A stretch of 64,000 bases of DNA from Takakia lepidozioides (taxonomy: Eukaryota; Streptophyta; Takakiopsida; Takakiales; Takakiaceae). Each line of letters begins with the position of its first letter. Within the stretch, counting starts at the first letter, position 1. The stretch spans positions 18,600,001 to 18,664,000 of the forward strand of contig CM060733.1 in the NCBI GenBank assembly GCA_030704615.1, written 5' to 3'. The position numbers and the translations under genes were made by a program. The notes under the pieces were generated by a model. That model searched no databases. It was not told the origin of the DNA and saw nothing but the letters and a program-made list of their open reading frames with translations. Below are positions 22,818 to 34,846 of this stretch, in pieces.

Positions 22818-25754
22818 CTACAACTTGTGTACAATCTCTTCATCAATTTTCTTGTAGTACGTCAGACATTGTACGATAGGAACTGCACCTTCGACATCAC
22901 CACTGCTGAAGGTGCTAACCAGTGCCTTCTCGCACTCTTGTATCTTTCTCCCATTCTGCAAAAGAGAATATTCTGTCATTGATTGCTGTTGAGGTCCGTG
23001 TAGAATCAAACAAAATGCTACCTCAAAATGTAGCCCTCAAAATGTAGCCCTCAAAACCTAAATCAAACTAGCACTGTGACATTCATAGAGATGGATTGAA
23101 AAAGTGGAGCAGCTTTTTCAAGCCATAGGATCTGACACTAGAAGGCAATGCAAGCTCTGAGCAAGGGACTGGGTAGAGGAACATACAATTTCCTGGATTT
23201 GATGGAGCTGCTTTGCATTCCCTGCATCTTCAATCTGCTCTCGTATCTCCATAATCTGTAACCCCCCCAATCCCTCACATGCATTAACTCACCTTAGGAG
23301 GGTAGGGGGAAACCATCTTTATGTCCTAATCAGATTTTGCTTGCCATGCCCTTATGGTCAATCAACCGGGACATGCAAGAAAGATGTCTTTAGTAGCTGT
23401 TGCTTGCTGTAGCCTTCTGGCCACGGACGACTCTGACGGTTTGGATGGAGCATCAGCAGAGAGAGAAATATGCAGGCTGTAGCCTTATGGCCTTAATCCC
23501 ATGACAAGAGGGTGAGAAGAGCTGACCTCCATAAGGAGTGTTGGGTCATCTATGGTGCCTTCCTCATCGATATTCACACCATTCAGTCGCAACTGTGTGG
23601 TCAAGCAAAAGGTGGCAAACACATGAGCTGAATGCCAAGATTTTAATTGAGTTGTGAAGTAGCATGGTCTCTGTCATTCTCTGATTTAAAGTGTCTTGTA
23701 GAGTTTGCCCTTCAATAGGATCAAAGTGGAGAGCAAAAATGAATTCATACAGAAAAGAAGTGTACCAGATAGCGAGCTCGTGACAAGGGCTCCAAGAGAG
23801 TGTAGTAGGCCTTTATAACCCGTGCTGACTGGTCGGCTGAATACCCTTGCTCTCTCTGTCTCACACACATCATCAGCCACTGCCCCTCTAAGACAGGCCA
23901 ATGTCCCTCTCCCTCTGACACAACACATGTGCTCCTGATAAGAGGAAAAAGGTCTAACATAATCAATTCAACCTGAGAGTCTCTCAGGTTATTACACCAG
24001 ATATGGTATTCTGCTCAATTATCAGGTTTCATCTCAATCTTCAATTCCAGACACACATCAACCATCTCAAATGAACATCAGCTAGGGCCTACCCTTGCAG
24101 TTTATGATTAACATGCTCAGAGATGGCTGTGAGGTAATCCTCTTCATAGATAAATCAAGGAGTGGAGGATGTACTGGTCACCCGACTATGTCTCCATCAC
24201 TAGAGGCACAAGGGCAGCCGCCACACCGGCAGCAGAACCAGCAGCTGCATCGGCAGCTTCCACAAGCATCAGTGGGACTAGTGGTACAGAGGCTACGACG
24301 TCCACCCAAGCTAATGCTGCACCAGCCTATGATTGAGTTGACTGGAAGAAACAGACAAACCTGCGACTTCATACTAGACAGATCTGGATGCAGAAATTTT
24401 TGCAGGCCCTTGTAGCGCTGCTCCAGCTCCTTTACATCCACGACAAAATTCCTCTCCCTGTTGCCACCTTCTCTGCCTTCATTTACTTAGCAAAAATAAT
24501 ATAACCTTTTGATATTGTATAAAATATACTGGTAAGCGAGAATTACTGTGGCATTTTACTCCATCCTCTTCTTCACCATCTTTGTGAGACAATGAGATCC
24601 CCATATCATATAGGTGTTGGAATTGGTACTGGGGACAGCTTGGTTGGTGCAGCACATGAGGCTTAGCCTTCATATTCCACCTGGTTGCCCCTTGCCAGAT
24701 GAGGCAGATAAGAAACACCGCAAACTTTGTTCTAATTGTAGTCCAATATCAGTTCTAGTTGTTACAATGCGTTGGAATAGACCTGAATAGTAATTGTAAT
24801 CTGCATCAAAGAAGCTAACTTCGATGTTGAAGGTTAAGAAACCTTTCGTCTCACTACAATTTTGTAAAATTCTGCTTGGGCACAATCACCAACAAGGATT
24901 GAGTTACACCACAGTGGGAGACCTGTGCCAACTGCTACCTCTAATTATGGCTAGCATATGGACACTTTCGGTCATAAGCAGTGACATTAATGTCAGGGTA
25001 AGGTTTCTATAAGTAATCAGATCCAGTGAACCCTGGTCGATAGTAGCCAGATTTGGAGAACCCCTGGTGGAGAATTGCTCACAAAAGTGAGCCCATTTTC
25101 GCCTCCACTACACAAGACAAACTATACCAAAACGTTTAAGGTGGAGCAAAGACAACATTCGTCAGGATATTGACTTACTCAAGCAGATTGTGTCCTAGTT
25201 CCAAACTATAACCAACAAAACCCTTCCTTCCCCAAACTACAGTCAATTCAGCCACTGCGCAGTTGTTTTAACAGAACTCAGACTGTTAACAACAAGCAAC
25301 GGGCTTGGGGCATCCATCAAGCTTACATGTTGAAGATCTGGAAGAAGTCCAAAGATGGGTCCAAAGGTTGAATTGCTTTGCATACTGGACAGACAAAGAA
25401 GGGCCCTGCAGGGGCACTGCTTTCACACGACCAGCATGTTCTTCCCTGTTCTTGCATCGGCTCACTCGACAAAGCCCTCTCCCACTTCAATCGAAAACTA
25501 CTCCCGGACGATACTAAGGAGAGATTGCGAGCAAAACCGATCGAGGAAGAACTAACAAATTTCTTACCCAAATTGTCATGAATGACTGAGCCATTGACTT
25601 GGTCAGTGCATTCCTGTATCCGGTGACTGTGGGTACTCAATGAGGCAATGATTCCACCCACTAAAAGGTTCGAAGTGCGGAGAGCAGGGGCAGGCGACAG
25701 CACCAGGATGCTGCGAAACAGGGAGATCGAAATTAAACCCGGCAAAGTATTCAT
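22818..25754 (-). CDS. HSCB: HscB/Jac1-type J-protein of Fe-S cluster assembly
   Basis: Six exons: 25754-25327, 24457-24361, 23855-23766, 23592-23527, 23255-23187 and 22955-22818, with phases consistent throughout, giving 295 residues. The first 100 residues are Ser/Leu/Arg-rich with few acids, as in a mitochondrial presequence. A tetracysteine site follows (C107, C110, C122, C125: CWSC...CPVC), as in human and plant HSCB. Then come DFFQIF, the J-domain HPD motif at 166-168 (KFLHPDL), and the C-terminal three-helix domain with LRLNGVNIDEEGTIDDPTLL and the end LTYYKKIDEEIVHKL. The protein recruits an Hsp70 to the scaffold ISU for cluster transfer, expected in mitochondria. Its ATG is 426 bp from that of the divergent RBP47 gene. 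Confidence 0.93.
23330..23480 (-). mobile_element. LINE 3'-tail remnants in an HscB intron
   Basis: Three degenerate copies of the tail block (TTGCTTGCCATGCCCTTATGG, TTGCTTGCTGTAGCCTTCTGG, GGCTGTAGCCTTATGGCC) lie in the intron between HscB exons 4 and 5. They match the tails near 7450, 7855 and 37045 and have the same orientation as the host gene. Confidence 0.5.
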
Positions 25755-26180
25755 TGATCTGCTAAAGCTTAGTCGTCTCTGAAGAACAGATTTCTTCTCT
25801 TTTTCTGCACAGATCTGGCGGATCCAGTATGCAACCTGGGGGAGGGGGGTTTGCTATCTAGGGGTTTGAACCTTGACCTAAACACAATGCCTCCCAAGAT
25901 GCAGCCACGTGGCCCGGTGGAGCCATTGGGGCCGTGGATGGAGGGGTCCCTCGGCCGCGCCTCCAGCACCTCAACATGGTGTAGAGACGAGAAATTAGGG
26001 GTTAATGTTGCGGAGAAGGTTTATCGGAGAAGAGGGAGGGCATCATGGCCGTGGCCAGTTGAGGTTTGAGGGGAGAGAATTGCAGGCAAGAATCTGAGCG
26101 CAAAGGGGTTCATATCAAGAATATCTTTCGGTATTTTTAGAGGGGAGAGATAAAGAAGTGCGTGAGGAAACTAGAGCAAG
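25755..26180. promoter_or_regulatory. Divergent promoter HscB / RBP47
   Basis: A 426-bp head-to-head gap between the two start codons must contain both leaders and promoters. No canonical TATA box is obvious. Confidence 0.45.
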
Positions 26181-29100
26181 ATGATGCAGTCAGCACAAAT
26201 GGCCCAGCCAGGAGAGGGACAGCAATGGGTGATGATGCAGCAGCAACCGGGTATGCAGCATCCGCAGCAACATGAAGAAGTTAAAACCCTCTGGGTGGGT
26301 GATCTGCAGTACTGGATGGACGAGAACTACTTACATAATTGCTTCGCGCACACTGGAGAGGTAGGCCCTCTTCACAGGCTTGTTTTTGTTCACAGTCGCC
26401 AGCACCTAAGCGTAATCTCAAGTCATAGAGGGCGATATACCACATAGGTCATGCTAGAAAAGGGTTAGTGCTGCTTATTGAGGTCCCCTGTGTGCGCTGT
26501 AGAAGGAGGAGGGATGAGGGCATGGATACTCGTACGTTTGGAACCTTAGGGTTTGTGGACTGGTAGCAAGTTTCCTTTGTGGGCTAGCTTTCTCTATCCG
26601 TGTTGTGGAACATCAATGTTAGGGAGGGGATTTTTTCCGATCGGCGATGGTCTCTATCAGATATCCTTGCCTCGGTTTTTTTCTCAGAAGGGTGGAGGTG
26701 AATAGCGAGTTGGTGAGTGTAAGAAGCGGTGAAGAGACGGTGAACTATGTTGAACTATCAAGACAAGTTAAAGGCACTTCAAGATTATTAAAGTCAGTTC
26801 CATTGCAGTTTGCATGGCATGTCCAACTGGACTGGCTTTTGTCTTGCCTTCACATTGGTTATATAATAGCAGCAGAGGTATTACGCAACATGAGAACCTA
26901 GGCCCCTTTGAACCAGGACCTAGCGCTAGGTTTCAGGACCTGCCTGCCTTTTGGAGAGGATTTTCTGAAGGTGTCAGTTTGAAATCTTGCACAAACAGCC
27001 CGAAGCAGCCCTTACATTCCTCGTGGTGTTTAGAAATTTTTTGCCGCGACTTGTTGAGAGTAGTAATGTTGGAACTTTGCTTCGTGGGACCCTTCAAAGG
27101 GTTGTTAGCTGTTTCGCAGTGTTGTCTTGTTGTTTTCACTGGATGTTACTGTACATGCCTTAAACCTACCACTTCTCACACTTAATATCGGTGGTAGAAG
27201 CCTGACTGGCCAATGGTCAACATTTTTGAGGTGCTGAGATGGGCATGTCTTGGAATATTAGATTCCAGACAAATTAGATAACTGGGAGTATCCAAAGGCT
27301 GGACGATTGTGCCACTGCGCAAAGTAGCTTGTGCTTATGTATCCCAGTTTGTGAGAATCTTGCAGGTGCTATCTGTGAAGATTATCCGCAACAAGCAAAC
27401 AGGGTATTCAGAGGGTTATGGGTTTGTCGAATTTGTTTCCCATGCATCAGCAGAAAAAGTTCTACAGAGCTACAATGGAACTCAAATGCCCAATACTGAG
27501 CAGCCTTTCAGGCTCAATTGGGCTTCCTTTGGGATTGGGGAAAGGCGACCTGAGGCAGGACCAGAGCACTCCATTTTTGTAGGAGATTTGGCTCCTGATG
27601 TGACTGACTACATGCTACAAGAGACCTTTCGCTCTCGTTATCCATCGGTGAAGGGAGCCAAGGTGGTCACAGATGCCAACACGGGACGCTCAAAGGGTTA
27701 TGGTTTTGTAAGGTTTGGGGATGAAATGGAGAGAAATAGAGCAATGAGCGAGATGAACGGAATCTACTGCTCTAGCCGGCCAATGCGGATTAGTGCGGCT
27801 ACTCCCAAGAAATCATTGGGTCCAGCCCAACAGCCCAATCTGCAAGGTATGTGCATATTTACTGACGTGACTGAAGAGAATTGAAAGATAAGGCACTCAC
27901 CTCTGATCACATATCCTTGAAGAAGTGCGGTAATAGCTGCTTAATTTCCAATGGCCCTACTGCATTGGCTGTCATATACAGGTAGAAGGGGTTGCAGTTA
28001 TGCTCTTCTATTCACCTTCATAATTCAACTTTTTCCACCAGTGCCTACTGGTTGACAATTTTCATTTATTCCTCACCGATGTATCCCCTATTTCCCCCTT
28101 ATGTCCTTGACTGAAGATGAAGCTTCAATATCCTTTTTATTGAAGTAGTGTCACGGATTAAGTTTCTTGCAATCTGGCCTATATTGGTACACCCTAAGCA
28201 GGGTAATATTGGGCATTATGTTGTACTTGCAAAGCAGTAAGCAACAGTGCAGAGTGGCGGTGGCAGTGAGGAAAGCATAAAGGCATTAATTTTTTTCGAA
28301 GCAGGAGGGAAAGAGGCTTGCTACAAAAGGCCTTGGAACAAAACCCGGCAACTGGGCTCATTATAGTGGGTGGCCTCTGATTTAGGTCAGTCTCCTTGTT
28401 TGCACGATTTTGCTGCTGCACTTTCGTGCATTCCGTTGACTGGAGCCGCTTTTTTGGTCTATTTTTAAGACTTGAAATTTAGGTTTGCTTGCTCAACTCA
28501 TTTACAAACTCATCTTCTCCTATTTGTGGAGGTGCTCTTTTCTGGAAAATCTATTTCCTGTCACTGGTTGCAAAATTTTGCAACAGCACTTCTTTTTCTT
28601 TTTATCGAACCCATTTTCCTGTTCATCAGTTCAGATGTAGTTTTCTTTCTGCATCCTGCCTTATTGCCAAATCATCGTCTCCTGCTTAAGGAGGCTGCCA
28701 CAGTCTGGAACTTCTTCTTTGTACTTGCTCTCAATCTTGGCTTTCATGTTGAATCAACTTGAACTTGTAGGACACTATTTACTGGTGGTAGCTGATCCCC
28801 GCATAGAGTTAAGAAATCTTTTGTCAGTGTATCTGTCTCTGATTTCTCTTCTCCTATGCTCATCTTCTGACTAACTTTTTATCTGTCTTGACCCTTCCGC
28901 TTGACTCCTGCCCTCCCTCCCTTATCAGTTCGAGCAATGGACTTCACTTTGCTCTGTTTTCAAGAGATTCTATCAGAATAGATAGTGGTTACGTCAAGAG
29001 CAAGAGGTGCTTTAGTGTCAAGGAACCAAATTACTGAAATAGTTGGTGACCATGAGGATTGGCCCCACTTGCTACCCCTCATGCTGTCAACTAGTAGATC

Positions 29101-32100
29101 ATGATGGTTGGCTTGAATAGTGTAGTAGTGTCCTACCGCAGGTTTGACAATGGGACTATCAGAGTAGAGCAGTATAGGACTGCATTTCAGTGCTTAAAAG
29201 GATTGATCGTTCTGCTCCCCTGTGACCTGGCATACACTTTCAGCTGTCCAGAGCTGGCAAATTTGATGTGTTCTTCCCTATCTAGCGCAGTTATCGATTT
29301 TCCCACATTACTTGAATTCCGCTGTTAGTTCATTGATATGAACTCAAGGCAAATAACCAGTGGTTCCTGATAAAGGTTTTCATCACCTATAGCTAGCCTG
29401 AAATTAAGTGAAGTCCATCAGGAGTAAAGTTTCTCGGGTAGCAACTGGTGAAGTGAGCCTCCTGGAGTGTTCTGGATTTTGACAACAATGGACTTGTCAT
29501 TGCGAGAGATTTTGCCCTAAATATGTTTAAACTTATTATTTTCACCATGTAAGCATGTCCACTTTAGGGTATATAAAGTGAGGTTGATGACACAATCTGA
29601 GCCATCAGATCACTACAAAGTTAAGCAACGTCTAATTACAGGCTTACCAGCTTACAGGTTTTCAGGCCCCATAGCCACAGCCAAGAGGTTTAGAGTGTGG
29701 ACCTTTGGCCATGATCTGCTTAGAAATCAGTATGAGTAACTTGCCAAGCAGCCTGAACATTTACATGATGGCCAATCGTGCTATTGTCATAGTCCTTCTA
29801 TGATGGTAAGTAGTAGGAAGGTGGCTGTTTCCGGAGCAATGTGTTTTGAGTCTCCCAAGTGGGTGGGTTTTAAGATACAATCCATGTTCCCTATGTGTGC
29901 CTCAGTTGTCTTCTGTTGTTTGCAACTATGTAATAAAAGATTGGAATATGGTGCTGGGTGTATAGCCTCTCCAGGGGTTGGTGCACAGTATCAAGCTGCT
30001 CCTGCTTATGGTGGAGCTGCCCCACCTCCTCAGCCATTTCCTACTGACAACGACCCCAACAATACAACTGTAAGCCTTCTAATTTCTTATTTTTGTTTGT
30101 GCAAGTTCCGTAGGAATTGTGTTCATTTGACAATCTATATCCTTTAGCTTGATCAGGCTTGTCAACTGCATCATTCTAGTTTTCTCAACACTTGTACCAG
30201 CTGGGTGGTACAAATGGATGATGTGAGCAATGACATGGGACAGGCATGTGATGACAAGATCATGCTCACTTTATGACGAGATTGAGCATTGACAGTAATT
30301 TCTTTGTTAACCTGTGAACTATTCTTAGAGCTGACAAGCTACAACCAGTGAAAGTTCTTAATTATGTACGAAAGTGCCTAGTACAAATGAATGTCTGAAG
30401 GCAAAACCTAATGCAAAATAATTATTCTGTGCAGATATTTGTCGGAGGCCTGGATCCAAGTGTAAGCGATGATGATTTGAAAGCTGTTTTTGGACAGTTT
30501 GGAGATCTCGTCTATGTCAAAATTCCTGTGGGCAAGGGCTGTGGCTTTGTCCAGTTTACGCACAGGTTGTTGTCCAAATCGGTAGTTTATGCGCTGGTAG
30601 TGGTTCTTGTTAGGACATCTAGAAAAGTTGTTAGTTCAGCATCTACTGAAGTTTTTCTTTTGGAACCTGAATAAAGACTCACTCCTGGTTGCGGATTTGC
30701 TATTGCTGAAGTAACCAGGACATGAGGGATAAGTGAACACTGGTGGGACATTGCCTGTATGTCCGTGGATACCTAATATTTGCCAGGTCTTTACCCACAG
30801 ACGATACATTCTCTTATTGACTTTCTTTGATAGTCTCAGTTGAGTGAGTTGAGTGAGCTCCTTCAACATGGCATCGGCCACCATAATTTGGCATGTGGAC
30901 CAAGTTGTGACTCTTTTTCAAGAGACCTTATTGGCTTAGCAAGTTGTTATTAACTGTGTTCTGTTTGGCTTGTAAATCCACTTCAATGTTTTTGTTTGTT
31001 GTGTACTTTTGCAGAGCATGTGCAGATGAGGCACTGCAAAGGTTACATGGAACAGTAATCGGGTCACAAGCTGTCCGCTTGTCATGGGGTAGGAGTCCTG
31101 GCAACAAGCAGGTTACCCATGATGTATGTCTTCTGTACTTCCTATGTCCTCCTGCCATTGGTTTCCTTTCTGTGGCACTGGATACAGAGGTTGCCAACTA
31201 ATAAGATTTATGCAATGCCCACTAAGTATTTGTGATTCTAATAATAAACCTTTGCACTCAAACAGTTGATTTCACATATCTCCAGCCCTCACTCCAGCCC
31301 TCTCCAGATTTCCCTTATTTAGTTGGTCTCTGTACTTCATGGGCATTTTAAGGTTATTGGTATGTCTTCAGAGCTGGTTTCTGTTGCTCTGCGCATAGAG
31401 ATTGACGGATCTTTCTGCACTGACCATGGATGTTGAGTTTGCAGAGGCAGCAATCACCAGCAGGCTGGGGGCAGCCTCAACAAGACCCTAATCAATGGAA
31501 TGGAGGTGGAGGATATTATGGAGGGTATGGGCAAGGCTATGATGGATATGGATATGCTGCACCACCTCCCCAGGATGCTGGAGCGTATGCGTATGGGAAC
31601 TACCCAGGCTATGGGAACTATCCACAGCAGGTAAGCTAGAGCCTTGTGCTAGCTGGCTCTTTGCTGTGTGCATGTTGCGCCAGCTAAGGTTTGGTCGCCA
31701 ATGAGTGGCAAGAAGTGTCTCCCATAAACTCGTTGAGATTCTTTTCATTTGGGTTGAGGATTGCAATCACGTAGGAGTTCTTTCTTTGTCTATCCTGGCT
31801 TTCTTCAGATTCATGCCCTTGCATGTCAAGGGAAACTTCCTCTACCACAAGAAATGTGTTGAAGGAGTGTCATACAGTCCTAGTAACTTGTCTTTTCTTG
31901 GTGGTATTGTAGATGTGAGTATTTCTTCTCGGACAACAGTTAGCGTGGTTAGAGTCTGAATCAACTTGGCAACAAGACCTTCCTCAATCTATTTTGAGAT
32001 TGCTGTAATGCTGTGAGATCAAATAGAGGAGCAAGACAGGTGCTGTGCGTATGCGTGTGTGAGAGGTAGAGAATGCTCGTGTAAGAATCTATGGTCACAT

Positions 32101-32898
32101 CATTGAAAAAACCTGTAGTTACTTGCTGATAATTGTAGTATGCATTGATTGTCATTTTGGAACAGGCCCTATGTTGATCATGTAGATCTTAGAAGAGCTC
32201 CGTAGTAGCTGCAGCAGTTTTGATGGTTGTGCAGCACGGAGAACTTTAGTCAGCGTCAGGGGGAATGACTCCTTTTTCCCAGTTGTAACGATGAATGAGG
32301 AAAAGAGTGTCAACTTTTCTGGTACTCCTGGTATTGTGCGTGTCTGTGGATAACTGTGGCCCATTAGTAGAGGGTTTGTATAAACCTGTAATTTATTGCT
32401 CTGTGATTGACCACCACTGTGGAATCCTGACCCGTTTTTAAACCATGAGAGTTTGCCATGCATCATCATAGCTGTCTGCAGTTCTGTCTCATGCTTTATC
32501 TTCAAATTAGTCACATGCAAGTGTCGTGGACTGTCCCTCTGCCAATGTCTCTTACAGACGTCCATGTGTACATCATGCACAGCAGCAGTCTTATGATTAT
32601 TTTAGGCATGGTGACTAGATGGGAGGGTTGAGTTGGAAGAAGGGCATAGTTAAAGTCTGTGTCAGGGCCAATGCTGAAGCTGGACAAAGGTTTCACATAA
32701 GGGAGCTGTGTGGCCCATTTCTGTTGCTCTGTTCTGCTGTTGGCGTGGGGCATGGATATACTCGTACATCACCATCCCTAGAGTGAGGCACAGGCTGGGA
32801 TAGGCGCTGCAGCTCCCATCACCAGTACCGGCCCCACTGTCGAGCACAAGGAGGATGAGATCTTCGACCCCCTTGCCCCTGCTGACATTGACAAGTGA
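26181..32898 (+). CDS. RBP47: RBP47/RBP45-type triple-RRM RNA-binding protein
   Basis: Seven exons: 26181-26360, 27366-27846, 29975-30069, 30435-30565, 31015-31111, 31445-31630 and 32794-32898, giving 424 residues (an acceptor at 32782 would add four). A Gln/Met-rich N-terminus precedes RRM1 (RNP2 LWVGDL 37-42, RNP1 EGYGFVEF), RRM2 (RNP2 IFVGDL 130-135, RNP1 KGYGFVRF 170-177) and RRM3 (IFVGGL 253-258, GCGFVQF). Then follow a Gly/Tyr/Gln-rich segment with DPNQWNGGGGYYGGYG and an acidic tail ending EIFDPLAPADIDK. Order and spacing match plant oligouridylate/poly(A)-binding RBP47 proteins of nucleus and stress granules. The last intron is the least certain, chosen because it alone restores the FDPLA tail in phase. 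Introns 1 to 3 are 1.0, 2.1 and 0.4 kb. Confidence 0.92.
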
Positions 32899-34846
32899 GC
32901 TCTCTCTCTCTCTCCCTCCCTGCAGTTTCTGTCTTGCATCCAACCAATATTGATGCAGTATTCATGCAAGGTGCATGCTTTCAGCTTCACTCTTCCTCCC
33001 CTAGAGGTATGCACTTCTTGGCATGCAACTCATTCATTTCTCTCCGGTAGGAAACGGAGTAGATTGGATGGCTTGCAAGTGCAGCTGGTTGCTAGCTATG
33101 GCTGATATGGTGGCTTATATAGTATATTTGGATCACTAGGGTACTGTTAGTTTGGATCCTTATAGGGCATGTATTCTAACTTTGGGCTACTTCTCATCAA
33201 TATAAAGTTTTTTGGGAATACAGTTCTAGCTCTAGGCTGCAACAATGGATTTATTCTAATGGAGATTTTAGTAAATTTCAATGCTTTGTGGGGGAATATG
33301 GCTGCAGATTGAATGCAGCGTACATTGCCATACATGAGGCTCCTTTGCTAGGGCGCCATCTGTGGCTGAAGACCTCTGAGCAAGCTCAACCTGTCTAGCT
33401 GGCCCTTTTCTCTGTGGTTTAGCTTGAAGCTGTAGATCCTCTTGATGGTGTCTGGTTAACAGTTATGACAAACTGTGGGTGCGAAAGCCCCTAAAGAGAG
33501 CATCAGGTGATTGGGCTTTCAACTCAAAGTCGTTCCAAGTTCAGAACATGATGGAGGAAGACTATGACCCTTGAACCTTCGTTTGGACCTTTGAAGGCAG
33601 GTCCCACTCTTCGGCAGCCCACAACCACAAGGACCGTTAGGTGGTAGGCGTTTCTATAGAGGACCATGTTTTGAGTGGACATGTTCAAGAAGCAGCTACA
33701 TTCTAATTTCCGGGTGCTTTACTTCTTTTGTGTGGAAGATGGATGGTAATTGTGTGCACAATTGGTGTAGTGTAGTATACTGTGATTTTGAAAAATAATT
33801 TCTGTCTCATTGCAGTTGCTGTCATTACTCTATTCTAATAGACTTTCTTGGTGTGATTATGAGGGGCACCCCCCAGAAGAATTTAAGGTGCGCAGAAGTT
33901 TCGAGGTGGTTGGGATATCCATGAAGGTTTTAAACGAAAATAGGCTGGACCTGGACTGTGGAGGTTCTGGATGGAATTTTCTTCGTTTTCCAAGTCATCT
34001 GTGCTTTTTTGCTGGAGTAAATTTTGTGCAGCAGGAAGATGTTTGAACAATTACATGTGAGAGGTTTATTAGGGTTCCTCCTACTCACCCCCATGCAGTG
34101 TTTGATGTTCCAGGCCAGTTGTCTCACTCCAGAAGCTTTGAGAAGCTTTGGGAAGCTGTTGATCATCTTTACAGATGGAAACTACCCATCCCTTGAAATC
34201 AATTTGAGATCACATAATGGTGGAAGCAACATCAGTGATGTTGTCACTGAACATCAATATTGTTATTGAGCTGTCTTGGGACAAAAGAGGGGCCCAAAAT
34301 TCAGAGGATCGAGCTTTACAAGTAACATTTCTGATATATATTAGAAGGTTTTGATGCAGAACTAGCATGTCGTGAAATCCCACAAAAATGAAAAAGATGA
34401 TTTGGAGTTTTAAGCCTGTACCTCCACGCATATGTAGTAGGTCCCTCCTGTTCTCTCCAAAAAGCTTCAGATAAATGGGCATACATTGTGTGATTCCTAA
34501 CTTTGCTTAGGTAGAACGAGCTCTTTGATGGTAGAAGAACCCTCACTAAATGAAGAAAAATGTAGTTCGAGTATCCCAACAAACTTACATGATATCACCT
34601 TTCTGAGTGTCCCTATTAAGAGAGCGATGATGTAACATCAGATAACATCCGTGTAGCAGCATATATTTTCAAATTTTTGGTTTCTCAAGCAGTGTACAAG
34701 AAACTTAACAAAAATGCTTTTGTATTAATCAGCCAGGATCTGTTCACTCAATTTTGCGTGAGCGGATTTCTGAATCGAGAGAGTATGACTCAAGTGCCTA
34801 AGCCCAAGTTGCAGCAACTAAGCTTCTTCAGCTGCCATGTTTTATA
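32899..34846. other. Convergent intergenic region RBP47 / NRAMP
   Basis: 3' flanks of both genes. A CT repeat follows the RBP47 stop at about 32900-32920. I find no further gene, RNA or repeat I can name. Confidence 0.4.

Noticed and set aside
32896-32930. A further RBP47 exon after the TGA
   Set aside because: It would require an intron of only about 31 nt, too short for plant splicing. The frame ends naturally at DIDK.
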